From Apostichopus japonicus (taxonomy: Eukaryota; Echinodermata; Holothuroidea; Aspidochirotida; Stichopodidae), in the NCBI RefSeq assembly GCF_037975245.1, contig NC_092572.1, positions 2,453,501-2,517,500 on the forward strand: a stretch of DNA of 64,000 bases. Reading direction: 5' to 3'. The notes under the pieces were generated by a model that saw nothing but the letters and a program-made list of their open reading frames with translations, had not been told where the DNA came from and searched no databases. Positions 10,001-21,639 of this stretch are shown in pieces; position 1 is the first letter of the stretch, and the number at the start of each line of letters is the position of its first letter. A program made the translations under genes and the position numbers.

Positions 10001-11064
10001 TTTTAGGTTATTGTCGCTAGTACTGAAATTGCCTAGTGAAGGCCGTAATTTGCCAGTAACTGTGCAGAGTTTCCGGGGATTGTGCGCGACCCTCCGGCGC
10101 TGCTTCAAATTTTATGAGGGATTGTGAGAACTGTTTACGCGATTCGCGCTGCTACTGCAAACCCTAGCTAAAGCAAAATCATGACACAATTAATTTTACA
10201 CAGACACACGAGGGTGATTTTCTTATATTTTTCTTTCCTTTCTCGTCCTGGCAATTGTGCTTAGGAGGGCATTTTTAGCACTTGCGAGGGCGAATCGCCT
10301 GTCGCCCCGCTTATTTCTGACTCTGCGCCACGGTCAGAAGGGAAGCACCCTACCACACAGTTGGCCTATACATATTGAAAGTCTGGAAAGCTATTATCTG
10401 CGGGAGTAGAGTTCATAAACAGTATCAGTAGTCACGTAGACGGTGACCATGTATAAACTTGTAAAAGTCATGGATTAGTACTTTGTAGAAAGTAAAGAGT
10501 GACGGTGTTTAGGACCCCCAGCAGAGTTATTATTATTTGAGGTATGTTTAAACTTGTTGGAAATGGGCAGAGGTAACAATAAATATAGGCCAGTAAACAG
10601 TAGCAGGTCACAGTGTGTAATAAGTAATGGGAATTACTCATTGATTGAACACACCAAAAAAATTTAACGCTGGCTAAATCATTAGGTCTAGTCTATCTAC
10701 TACCACATTCATCTAAAATCAGCCTTAATAGGAAGTTGGACGGTGTTGCTCGTGTGGGTGTGTGCGGATGCGTGCGTGCTTTGGAGGTTACAGTCCAGTT
10801 CCTGGTCAATCAGGAAGCTCGGGAACTTAATATATAATAATGCATTGTTCTTTTCACAATTGTCTTAGGAAAACAATCATTCCTCCAAAAAGTGAGGCTT
10901 TCGCTTGGATGTCTCCCGATGATACGCGATGCCTTACTTTGTGATTTTTTATTCGTGTGTATTTAATTGGAAGCGCCTAGTGATTTTCATTTGATTTGTG
11001 GTTTAATATTGTTTGCCTTTGTTCTTATTTCTAGAAAAAAAAAACGACACGTAAAAACGATAAA

Positions 11065-11122
11065 ATGGCTACAAATGTGTTTCTCATCCTATTAATCGTA
11101 GCACTGTGTGCTCTACTCTCAG
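11065..11122 (+). CDS. Signal-peptide exon, peptide gene 1
   Basis: Translates to 19 residues: a short polar start (MATN) followed by a Leu/Ile/Val core ending in Ala-Leu-Leu-Ser. The exon ends one base into the next codon. Copy 2 (51,692-51,746) differs by Asn to Lys and by one missing Leu codon. The start codon is preceded by AAAACGATAA in both copies. Confidence 0.75.
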
Positions 11123-12841
11123 GTAAGATGGCCAAAACAATTACATTCCTAACTTCCAGTTGTATATTCTCGTTTACATGTAGAATGTTAAAGGGACATG
11201 TCATATTCAAGGCAAGATAAATTAAATAAAATTGAAAAGGTTGCTGTTGAGATATTCACCTTAGAAGTATGCGAGATCTTTGGAATGTCCCTTAAAAACT
11301 GCATTAATGACGACGTCGGCAGCTCAGTGAAGACATAAATGTTTCTGTTAATCCATTGATTAGATTAAATTAAATAAAAAGTTTTCTTTAACTTCACATA
11401 ATGCAATAGAGCAAGTTTGGATGACAATATGCACCTTGTTGTTTGAAATTTTGAACTACATTGTAAACATATCATATTAGACCAAGTCTTATGTGGTCCC
11501 GTGGTTGCATTTTGTGTTGCATCGGAGGATTTGTAGGTCTTGAGTGTAGACTATGTAGTCATTATCATTGTTTAAGCTCAGAAGTTGAAAGGGTTAAACA
11601 AAGAAGGATTTACGAAAACAAATGTGTCTAATGTCATTATTTATCTCATTTATCAATATGATTAGAATATTGTACAATATTATACACGATTAATCTTACA
11701 TTTTTAATGTTAAACGCACATAGAAAAGTACTGATATTTATCTGCCTATCATATCGTAGTGAAAAGAATCTAAAAAAAAATGATTAACACCCTATAGGTG
11801 GTGCAAATGTTGTTCGCTGTTATCGCAAGGTGGAGTTTTACGGATGACGGAAACGCAAAGTGTTTACATATTTGTGTTAGTGAGAAAACAGAGTACGTAG
11901 TTTTTATGGGGTGGTTGGGGAGGGGATGGGTCTCGTGGCCTAATGTGGAACATCATTCATATTTGTTGAGCCATTTAACAAAATGCTTAATTGAAAGTAT
12001 TACTACCTTTTTTTATATATTACTTCCGTGATACATATTGTCATGGGACATATTTCATTAGTTTAAGCCAATGGACATGGTATTTCGGAAGGACTGTCGA
12101 TGCCTGACTTTAAACCCGTCTCTGCATGGGAACTACCATATTTCAATCATATTTTCTAGCTCTTCATAAGTTGTAAAAAAGCGTTCACGTAGGGCCTTAC
12201 TATTTATTGTACATTAAAAATTCCGAAATATTCACACATTGGTTTCTATGAAGTGAGACGAAAGTTTAAAGGGTATTTGGAGTTACTTGGAGATTGCATT
12301 CAAGAAATATCTGTCATAACAAGAACTGTATAATACTTATTGTAAACCCTAAAGGTGGATTTTCTCTTTCATGTTCCTTACGAAACACGTTTTGTGAAAT
12401 TATCTGTCAAATGTTTTGTAACTTGTCTTTAAACAATATATTCTCTAAAATACTCGACCCGATTTCGGAAGAAGATCTAGTTCGACAAAAAAATTGCAAG
12501 ATAATTAAATTTAATTCAATTTCTTCATGACCCGACTAATTTAAAGACTCAACTTCTAACAACTCAATTAAAAGTGTTGTCCTATGTACTCCCAACTCCA
12601 TCCAGACCCTCTCAACCAAATAAAATAAAGTAAAATGTTGGAATTATTATGATATTGTTACATGATATTCTTGTATGTAAACTGTAATTTCCTTTTGTGA
12701 TTCCTGTATATTATTAATTGTAATTTAACCTTTAGAAGCCGCTTTATGGTGCGCTTTAGAGGATGGAGGGGCCATACCGGAAGGTGACGCTGTTATTATT
12801 AGAGGTTCGGTCCGTACGTGTACCCTCAGCGGAATTAATTG
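11065..12841 (+). CDS. Small secreted peptide gene 1
   Basis: Two coding exons are supported. Exon 11,035-11,122 (acceptor TTCTAG, ATG at 11,065, donor GTAAGA) encodes the signal peptide MATNVFLILLIVALCALLS. Exon 12,736-12,841 (acceptor CCTTTAG, donor GTAAGT) joins in phase 1 and adds 35 residues. These begin EAALWCALEDGGAIPEGDAV and contain two cysteines and a GGxIPxGD core. With the best third acceptor (13,186, after TTCTTCTCTCTTGCAG) the joined codon is TGA, so the product would be 54 residues. An alternative acceptor at 13,125 would keep the frame open for about 30 more residues. The GGxIPxGD...C pattern is faintly like single von Willebrand C-type peptides, but there are too few cysteines to be sure. 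The function is unknown. A secreted effector or immune peptide is plausible. Confidence 0.65.
12736..12841 (+). CDS. Mature-peptide exon, peptide gene 1
   Basis: Open for 106 bases between matching splice sites. Residues WC, GG, IP, GD, V, G, CT and G are shared with copy 2. Most other positions differ. The hydrophobic, mildly acidic mature peptide has one possible disulfide. Confidence 0.65.
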
Positions 12842-13185
12842 GTAAGTATCGATTAAACATATGGAAGATTCCAATTGATATTTAAGCAGTATTTAATATT
12901 TGTAAACAACATGAAAACTTCACTCAACAAATATCCTCCACCTTCCAACATCCCCAACCCCCGTCTTCCCCTTGTTAATAAAAGCAAGCATATTTTGCTT
13001 AACAGGTTACTACATGCGTTTTTAATGAATAATACAAGGGAAGTTCTTATTAGGTAAGTTCCATGTGTATATAATGTATAGGCTTATATGATTGATTTCA
13101 TGTCTATTTCTTATCATCTGATAGCACCGGTAATCGAGTTCGATATTTAACTGTTACAATTGTCTGTTTTTCTTCTCTCTTGCAG

Positions 13186-13385
13186 AATGGTGATCTCTTC
13201 ATACCTCCAGCTACCTGAAAGTGAACGAAAAATCATACAGACCATGCATGCAGGGAACAATGTTCCCGTAATTTAAAATCCAACGGTTAATGGTAGTGGG
13301 AAGTGCGTATTGTATCACACTATTTGATTTGCCGACCCAGATCATGTTTATGATTGGATTCGAATAAAAAGCTGATAAAACTATC
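13186..13385 (+). other. Last exon or 3'UTR of peptide gene 1
   Basis: A strong pyrimidine tract and CAG at 13,183-13,185 precede this stretch, which is well conserved with copy 2 (53,980-54,180). AATAAA lies at 13,363-13,368, and the end position is estimated. One frame is open from the exon start to a TAA at about 13,276, but it is not in phase with exon 2. It is probably untranslated or encodes only a few last residues. Confidence 0.5.
13363..13368 (+). terminator. PolyA signal of peptide gene 1
   Basis: AATAAA, followed by AGCTGATAAAAC. The same hexamer lies at 54,156-54,161 in copy 2. Confidence 0.6.
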
Positions 13386-13399
13386 TACTTACAGTGTGT

Positions 13400-14150
13400 T
13401 TTCAATGATCTATACACGTGCCATTCAGATGTAATCATATATACGGAATGCTTATGTCTGACAGCTAGTACCCCGCCTTTATGATTGCACGTGGCCTTAC
13501 ATTAGCTGACCAACAAGTAATGTCATTGCCCTGATAGATTCTGCTGACAAGTTTCCAAACAACTTGCCCAAAACAGCTTGCCCATAAATAGATACGGGGA
13601 TTGCTCGTGCTTGACATATCTTGGGGTGCATGATCATATATAGATATTTGTCGACTTTGTGTAATGCTATTGGTAATGTGTTTCGTAAAAAAAGAACTTT
13701 TTTGGTCGTCTTTAAATTGATTTTAATAACAGCAAAATACTAAATTAGGTAACTTCATTAATAATTAATAATCACTTATTATATGGTACTATCGTCATTA
13801 GAAGACTTCACAGCGTTGGGGTAATGAAATTCATCGACACGGACGAAGTTTTTTTTCAAATATGACGTACCGGCTGATAGTGGAACCCTTTGATTTGAGT
13901 AAAATTGCAGCTCTGATTAAGAACTGGGCGATCAGTACACCTACTCTGTTGGTAGCTGGAGTTCGAAAGTATAATCTTGCAGTGTGCTATTCACAGGCGC
14001 GTCATTAGTTGAATAAATAATAAATACTAAGCATTAATGTATACTGACAAAAGTGAAAAAAAAAAAAACCAATTGAAAGTGAAAGTTATTGTAAAGGCAA
14101 ACTATGACTGTACTTGTATGCTCCCTAAGAATGGAATGATGGATTACATA
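13400..14150. other. Non-coding, shared with copy 2
   Basis: No gene or known element was recognised. It aligns with 54,195-54,950, including the phrase GCATCGACACGGACGAAGTT region and a homopolymer-A run. Confidence 0.5.
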
Positions 14151-14153
14151 CTC

Positions 14154-14498
14154 AACGAGATTTAACAATGGTGAATGAGATCATATGTTAATATCGAATT
14201 CATATATCTTCAAGTATCGGCGTACTGCATGGTAAGTATATATATATAGCCTATATATATATATAGCCTATATATATATATAGCCTATATATATATATAT
14301 AGCCTATATATATATAGCCTATATATATATATATATATATATATAGCCTATATATATATATATAGCCTATATATAGCCTATATATATATATATAGCCTAT
14401 ATATATATATATATATACTTACCATGCAGTACGCCGATACTTGAAGATATATGAATTCGATATTAACATACGATCTCATTAACCATTGTTAAATCTCG

Positions 14499-14500
<2 letters not shown>
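14154..14500. repeat. Large imperfect palindrome around TATATAGCC repeats
   Basis: The left arm (14,154-14,240) and right arm (14,416-14,500) are reverse complements over about 85 bp with two mismatches. The 175-bp spacer is a TATATATATAGCC-type repeat with GCC always on this strand. Copy 2 has only one arm (54,954-55,038) and then unrelated sequence. At both mismatches the right arm agrees with copy 2, not with its own partner. Confidence 0.9.
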
Positions 14501-14556
<56 letters not shown>

Positions 14557-14585
14557 TATATATATATACTATATACTATATATGG
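14501..14585. repeat. TA microsatellite
   Basis: An uninterrupted TA run of about 50 bp, then further TA/ACTATA runs, begins at the base after the palindrome arm. The open frame across it is an artefact. Confidence 0.9.
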
Positions 14586-14689
14586 CCTATCATAACGCGT
14601 GTGTGTGTATGGACGCCTTAGACAACCAACTGTGGCTGGTCTCGAACTCGACCGAGTCGTCGGGGAACATGACGCATTTCGGGAAGGGG

Positions 14690-14890
14690 GCGAAAGCTCC
14701 CCCCCCCCCCCACCCGAGCATTTTTTTTTATGATATCGCTAATAATTTGAAAATAGAAAATGCTTAGATGCAACTTAAAAGACGTGGGAAGTGTCATTTC
14801 CAGCAATCTGGGAGGCATTTTCGGCCAAAATTTTCTTGTACGCCTCGCGCCAACTCAAGGTGGCGCTACGCTTAGATAGTTTGCTTACAG
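14690..14890 (+). repeat. C-run and GCTCCGC hairpin module, occurrence 3
   Basis: A C-run (14,699-14,711) is followed at about 14,786 by a diverged form of the module, with GTACGCCTCGCGCCAAC and GGTGGCGCTACGCTTAGATA. It marks another MITE-like insertion whose ends I could not fix. Confidence 0.55.
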
Positions 14891-15489
14891 GCTTCGCCCT
14901 TCCCTTGGCAAATTATTCGCTAAGCGCCTGTTCGAATTTGTAAAGCAAATAGCAGATGTCCGTCATTAGTGTGCATGAAAATGGCGGTTCCATGATGAAC
15001 AGCCTCAAAACTGTCGATGTGTGTAGCCATAGGAACCCAATCTGATTTGGGCGGCTGTAACGACTTGCCCGAAAAATCTAACCTGAATTTTTCGCGCGCT
15101 CTGCGCGCGTTCAACATATTAATGTCAATATCATATAGCATCGGTAATTATATTGCCTACCATCGTGTACCGTACGGTCCGTGGAAATTGCGCAGTATAC
15201 CACGGGATGCTAATGTAAATATCTAAATGTCTTATGTAGATGGAGAAACGCATTGAGGTCGAATTATGTCAAAACTCTCCTTTAATGGGCTGAAACCTTG
15301 AAAAGTGGGGCTGACGGGTATTGTGGGCCGCGACGTAGAATCACCTACAAAAGCAATGATCAACAGGACATGCCATGAGGTCAAACATGATGTGTGACTG
15401 GTGAAAATCGTACAAAGGTTATGAATGGAAAAAAAAAACTATTGGGAAATACTTGGTTCTCGGGCAAAAGTGTTCATCTGGTTGGTCAT

Positions 15490-15645
15490 TTTCAAGCCCG
15501 AGAAGTGCCATTTCCGGTGATCTGGGGGTGTAAAAACCAGAAATTTTCTTGTACGCTGCGCGCCAACTGATGGTAGCGCTCCGCTTAGATAGTCAGTCGC
15601 ACCCCCCCCCCCCCCCCGGGTTAGAAAATCCTGGATACGCCCCTG
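15490..15645 (+). repeat. GCTCCGC hairpin module with C-run, occurrence 4
   Basis: CCCGAGAAGTGCCATTTCC starts the module and GCGCTCCGCTTAGATAGT ends it. A 17-base C-run and GGGTTAGAAAATCCTGGATACGCCCCTGAT follow, a typical end for this class of element. Confidence 0.65.
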
Positions 15646-15649
15646 ATAT

Positions 15650-17040
15650 ACCAGCTCATCCTACTTTATGTATTTGGAACATACCATTATGAGCGTTCGT
15701 ATAATATTACTGTCGTGCCGTTAAGGGTCTATACCTCACAAGTCACAGTGTTGGACTACATAACAACGTATAGGCATGTTTTTCATAACGTTATTAGGCC
15801 TATTGCTTATCCTTTCGATCTTCATTCAGCTCTTCCCAATTTCATCTCCAAAATCTCCCTTCTGTGCATGTCATTTGGAAAGCAAATCCTTCAGAAAACA
15901 TGTTCAGTCCTGTCTCTGCACCCCATGCAACGTGTCACGGCATATTCGCTATGTTTGCATTAACATTTCTTCAAATTATCAGCAGTTCTCCCTAGTAGTA
16001 GCCGACACAAAGCAAATGCGGTTTGCTTAATTGCTATAGTCCAGTTAGCCTACATTCGAAAGGAATTAAAATGGTGACCAGTGAGCGCTTAAACCTCTCG
16101 AACAATCAGAAATCGTTACGCAGTTGGCCAAACTATGTTTATATACGGCTCTGGAACTCAGCAGCGCCGTATATAGAGGGGCCATGGAAGAGAGAGAACA
16201 GTTGCGACAAATCAGTTCCCCGCCATCTTGTATCTAATTGGAGATTTCGTGTTTTGCATACAAGTGGTAGTTCACTACACTACGCTGGTAAATATACTAT
16301 TAGCCTACTATAGTCAGTATCTTAACTCTGAAACTGATGAGAAACCGTCATGATGGGTGGCCGAGTATTCGAATGACAGTAAATTGGATACTGGGTAGAA
16401 TACCGTTCGTTGTGAATCAGTGGCGTGAGGGAAATGGGAGGGGGATGTCCACCTCCGACCGTCAGTCGGTAGAATATGGTTAAATCGGGGATGTTTGCAC
16501 TACTAGGAGTGGTCCTTCACCTTCTCCCTCACATAGTGTTTGTTAGCAAAAACTTGCTTTTTGGCCTATTTGAAATATTGTCAAATCAGCACTACAATTG
16601 ATGTTCAAGATTCTTAATGAAGATATGTATGAGGGGGTATTTATTTTCCATAGATTAACAAACACAAACATGCAAGAAGCTTCTTATGCATAAATAAATA
16701 TAATTGACTGAAGATTCCAGGGTCGTTACAGCTTTATTTTCATTCAGCTGCAATTGAAAGTGAAGACATAAGGTATAAGATACAAACAAGTATGCGTGTT
16801 GTAAATTGCAAAATTCCCGAAACTAAGAGATAAAGGTGTAGAAGATAACAACAACAAACCGTTCACTCTGGTGACTCTGTTACTGATAATGAGATGTTTC
16901 CATTTGTTTTACATCTGACATTTTCCACATCAGTTTTATCTGATTTAAAGTTGTCATTCTGTGTTCATGATAACACAAAAATGAGATGTTTTTTTTTTTC
17001 ATTTTTCATCATTCAGTTATATACTGGTTTAGAAATCTAC
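15650..17040. other. No gene recognised
   Basis: Short frames only. A small inverted repeat lies at 16,140-16,175 (TATATACGGC and GCCGTATATA, 16-base loop). The remainder is AT-rich unique-looking sequence. Confidence 0.5.
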
Positions 17041-17099
17041 ATGGAACAAATAAATTGAATGTTTGGCACTGTGCATATTAAGATTTCAAGCAACTTATC

Positions 17100-19020
17100 C
17101 ATACATAATCTATTAATGATATATTAGAAGCCATGCTCACACGTAACATACATTTGACTAAAAAATGCTATTGTGTCTTTAAGCTATTACTGAATTAAAG
17201 TGACAGTTCTTAAGGGCATGTTGTAATATACCAAACTTAATAAGGACTTGGTTAAACTGAAACTGTGTTTGGTTTAAGTTTGCTATCATTTGGTGGGGTC
17301 AATACATCTTTAAGTTAAGAATTGGAGAACTGAAGATGTATTGCACATATTTTATCTAGTTTTGTGTGGCAAGATTGATATCTAACACTGGTAGGTTTTT
17401 TGTTTACTATTAGAAATACATCTCACATTTATATATCTCTAAGATAAGTTAAGGAAAGAAGGAAAAGTGGTAACTATGAAAACAAATTGGCAATATGCAG
17501 AAGAAAAAGTTGTAACAGCACGCACATTCATGCAATAAATAAAATAAGATAAATAATAAAAAAAACATGAAGGAGGAACAAACCCAACCATAGAACATTA
17601 TAAAGTGATCTGACTAAAGTAATTATTGCACAAAATTAAATACAGAAAAACAATAATGTTCATCAAAGCTAGTGACCGTGAAACAAATGTGAACAGAAAG
17701 ACAATGTCAAACAAAGGCAAGGTAGTAGATTGCACATCTACAGTTAAGAAATGATAACTGATTTAAAAAAAAATAGATTCTTTTGAAAAGAATGAAGTGA
17801 AGAGCTCGATTGTAAATCCGGTGAAAGGTTGTGCCAAATATTAGAGCAATCATCATCGAGAGGTAATTTGGCGTGTACACCAAAATATTTCTTTAGTGCA
17901 AGGATTGGGTGCATCAAATAAAATGAAGAACACGCCGATAAGAAGATATCTTTCAATTGTTGTTGCCAGTATGGTTCTTGACATACTTTCAAAACAACAT
18001 ATATTGATGCGAAACTGATTTTTTAACACGTTGGGTAATCCATCCTTATCACTAAACTTCTTCCAGGACTTTCTTTTAAGAGGAAAATATAAATTATGAT
18101 ACAATTGTTAACTTCCATCATGAAGTAAGTCAGGAGGTAATTTGACAAAATTATTAAAACTAGAGTCGCTTATTATAGTTTGTAGATTAATAGTAGGTAT
18201 AAAGGTATGACATGAGAACACACCAGTGTAATCATTAACGGTAGAACAGTTCTCAATCTTAAGTAAATCAATGTTAAAACCACCATCTAAAGATACTAAA
18301 CGGCATGACAGGAGATAAACCCAGGCTTCTTTAATCTTTTAATGGGCACCCACAAAGTGCTTAATGCTTCCCTTACGGTGGCGGTTACAAGCTGCAGCAC
18401 AAAATGATCTGTTATTGTGAGTCAGCTCAAACCAGACATCTTCTACCTAGCAATTCACACATGAACAACTCAAATGGGTTGCAATAGCTTCCTTTTTGAC
18501 CTGACATCAACAAAAAATGTTTTTATAATATATACCAGTACCACCACTGTCACAGTTTTCTGCAGGGACATGTGGGTTAAGAGATTTCCTTACAAATACT
18601 GGGGTGTTTTTAATACCACAATTAACAAATTACAATAAAAACACGCTGTTAAGGTTAATGAACAATTATTGGACGTCTTATTGCACTAATTTTATGATCA
18701 AACTACTTAACAACAAACAAAACAAGCAAGACATGCATTTATGTCTTTGAGTGGATTCTAGTCATACAAAGTCTGAAAGCCCTGGTGTTTCTATCATAGA
18801 GTTTTATCAATTCAAATGAACACAATTTATGAAAGGTATGTTCTTAAACTTTACTAGAGACAAATGGCATACAGCTGGATGATTAATGGAAAAGCAGACT
18901 TCTGGTTAAATAAAGGGATCAAGCCTCTCCACACAATAACTGTCTTCAAATTTGCGGCTGTAAAATGCCAGGTTGCAACAGCCATGGTACACGGACGTAA
19001 CCAAACTGAACTGATTGCTA
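17100..19020. repeat. 2-kb non-coding direct duplication, unit A
   Basis: Begins ACATAATCTATTAATGATAT and matches the unit that starts at 19,027. Unit A has 17,815-18,466, which is missing from unit B. Frames inside are short and not conserved between the units, so I see no gene. It lies downstream of the minus-strand Ig-type gene and could be intergenic or a long 3'UTR. Confidence 0.75.
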
Positions 19021-19026
19021 ATAATA

Positions 19027-21470
19027 ATACATAATCTATTAATGATATTTTAGAAACCCTGCTCACAAGTAGCATACATTTGACTTACAAATGCTATTCT
19101 GTCTTTAAGCTATTACTGAATTAAAGTGACAGTTCTTACGGGCTTGTTGTAATATACCAAACTTAATAAGGACTTGGTTAAACTGAAATTGTCTTTGGTT
19201 TAAGTTTGCTATACTTTGGTGGGGTCAATACATCTTTAAGTCAAGAATTGGAGAATTGGAGAACTGACCCTGTGAAGATGTATTGCACATATTTTATCTA
19301 GTTTTGTGTGGCAAGATTGATATCTAACACTGGTAGGTTTTTTGTTTACTATTAGAAATACATCTCACATTTATATATCTCTTAGATAAAGTTAGGAAAG
19401 AAGGAAAAGTGGTAACTATGAAAACAAATTGGCAATATGCAGAAGAAAAAGTTAAATAAAATAAGATAAAATAAGATAAATAATAAAAAAAACATGGAGG
19501 AGGAACAAACCCAACTATAGCACATTATAAAGTGATCTGACTAAAGTAGTTATTGCACAAAATTAAATACGGAAAAGTAATCATGTTTATCAAAGCTAGT
19601 GACCGTGAAACAAATGTGAACAGAAAGACAATGTCAAACAAAGGCAAGGTAGTAGATTGCACACCTACAGTTAAGAAATGATAACTGATTATAAAAAAAA
19701 TTTAGATTCTTTTGAAAAGAATGAAGTGAAGCGCTCGATCGTACATGAACAACTCATATGGGTTGCAATAACTTCCTTTTTGACCTGACATCAACAAAAA
19801 AATGTTTTTATAATAAATACCAGTACCACCACTGTCACGGCTTTCTGCAGGGACATGTGGGTTCAGAGATTTCCTACCAAACACTGGGGTGTTTACAATA
19901 CCACAATCAACAAATTACAATAACACGCTGTTAAAGTTAATGAACAATTATTGGACGTCTTATTGCACTAATTTTATGATCGAACTACTTAACAAAATAA
20001 ATGAATTATCTTATAATTAAATATTGGATATAATTTTGCACGTTACGTTATATTGCATCCTCTAGTATATTGCCCCTCTTGTTTCAGTTTACTATCCTCT
20101 GCAACGCTAAACCATAATGTTCATACTATCTGTATGAATATAATATAATAATGTTCTATTTAAGTTTGAAAACTCAAAGAATGTAAATACATCGCATATG
20201 GTTACACCTGGGTCCACCAGTTACATGGGGCCATGTTCAGGTCTGTTCCTGGTAGGTCTTCTGGCCAAGATTACTTCCAATTAATAGCAATGCATTACTC
20301 CGATTGTAATTGCTTCAGGTGTAATACATTAATATGTTAATGTCTTTACTCAATGCATTCCACTACTCCGTTTAATATGTTTCATTCACGTCGGTAAGAC
20401 GGTCATGTAACTACACTTCTAGTAGTATTTCAATATCAGCATTATATCTCAATAACATATAAGTTTTAAATTAAAGAATGAAATCTTACCCTACAAGATG
20501 GCTAACGGCGACCAGGACACAGGTGTTGGTTTGCTTTCCAAGAAAGATGCGTCATCCAAGTTCCAATTACATATAATAAACAGGTTTACCAAAGTTGCAG
20601 TATAATTTTAAAAGTTCCTACTGCTTCCCCTATGACAGATGCCATGTGCTCTTATCTATAGCTTTGGAAGGTAGTCAAACTAATAGTAACATATAATATA
20701 ATATATATAATATTTCGCACAGGCGTTATACCCTGCCCGTACCTAATAACACGTTCTACGTACAATTTTGATACCAGTTCTGGATCTCAAACCCGAATGC
20801 TATTGCACAATTCACTTATATACCTAGCACCACAGGTGTATAAACAATACCCTACCAAGTTGGACTTTATTTTACTTCTATTGTATAACTCACTAGCTGA
20901 CTCATCCTAACTTTGACGTTTAGAAGTTCTGGGCATCTTACTTCATTGGCAATGTGCCAATAGGGACTATACCTGTAAAATTTACTAACCCAAATGACCT
21001 ACTAACCATCAGCTAGATATATGCTCATTTAGCCTATGAACTAACGAAATATAAGGAAAACAAAATGGACCATTAAGGTTGCGGCTATTTCTATATATTA
21101 AATGTTTCCTGTGACAACCACATCTGATTGAAGGTCAGACATAATCAAACTGATAATCAGGTGTAATAATCTCGACCAGTGCAAGACATGCATTTACGTC
21201 TTTGAGTGGATTCTAGTCATACAAAGTCTGAAAGCCCTGGTGTCTCTATCATAGACTTTCATCAATTAAAATGAACACAATATATTAAAATTATGTACTT
21301 AACCTTTACTAGGGAAAAATGGATTACAGCTGGATGATTCATGGACAAGCAGACTTCTGATTTAAGTAAATGGATCAAGCCCCTCTCCACACAATGATTG
21401 TCTTCAAATTTGCGGCTGTAAAGTTAAAGCAGTATGCCAGGTTGCAACAGCCATGATACACGGACATAAC
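19027..21470. repeat. 2-kb non-coding direct duplication, unit B
   Basis: Matches unit A in three blocks: 19,027-19,740 to 17,103-17,815; 19,743-19,993 to 18,467-18,715; and 21,180-21,470 to 18,727-19,010. Relative to A, it lacks about 650 bp and carries an extra 1.18 kb at 19,995-21,180. I see no terminal repeats on the extra segment. Confidence 0.75.
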
Positions 21471-21639
21471 CAAACTGAACTGATTGCTCATGCACTCTTC
21501 AGCCCACATTTTTCAGTCTCGGGTCGTAGGTTACTTCCTCTCCAGTATAATCACTGGACTACTACTCTTCATTTGATTGCTCTTGCAACATCAGCAATCA
21601 ATTCTCCGGCTTTAGGTCATAGGTCATTTCCACTGCTTT

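Larger units (their letters stand above)
5935..10715. other. Copy-1-specific intron sequence
   Basis: Between the two homology blocks, copy 1 holds 4.8 kb absent from copy 2. It contains a LINE with a nested MITE (7,253-9,250) and a run of a CAAACCGATGGTTAGGCTA-type repeat (9,541-10,000). At 5,935-7,199 I see no recognisable gene. The 87-codon frames on both strands at 6,710-6,998 overlap each other and look accidental. Confidence 0.8.
1..14240 (+). repeat. Segmental duplication, copy 1
   Basis: This stretch matches 43,399-55,038 in the same order and orientation, with substitutions and small indels. Base 1 aligns with 43,399, so the true left edge lies outside the window. The right edge is sharp: homology ends at 14,240, inside the palindrome. 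The unit contains a DIRS-like remnant, a hAT-type MITE and a secreted-peptide gene. Homology breaks at about 5,935 and resumes at about 10,715. That 4.8 kb is specific to copy 1, while copy 2 has about 600 bp of unrelated sequence at the same place. Confidence 0.95.

Noticed and set aside
11798-12031. 77-codon plus frame in intron 2 of peptide gene 1
   Set aside because: Copy 2 has many indels here, so the frame is not conserved. It has no motif.
12736-12841. Firm assignment of the peptides to single-domain von Willebrand C or antimicrobial families
   Set aside because: Only two cysteines are present in the supported exons. The GGxIPxGD...C likeness is too weak without a profile search.
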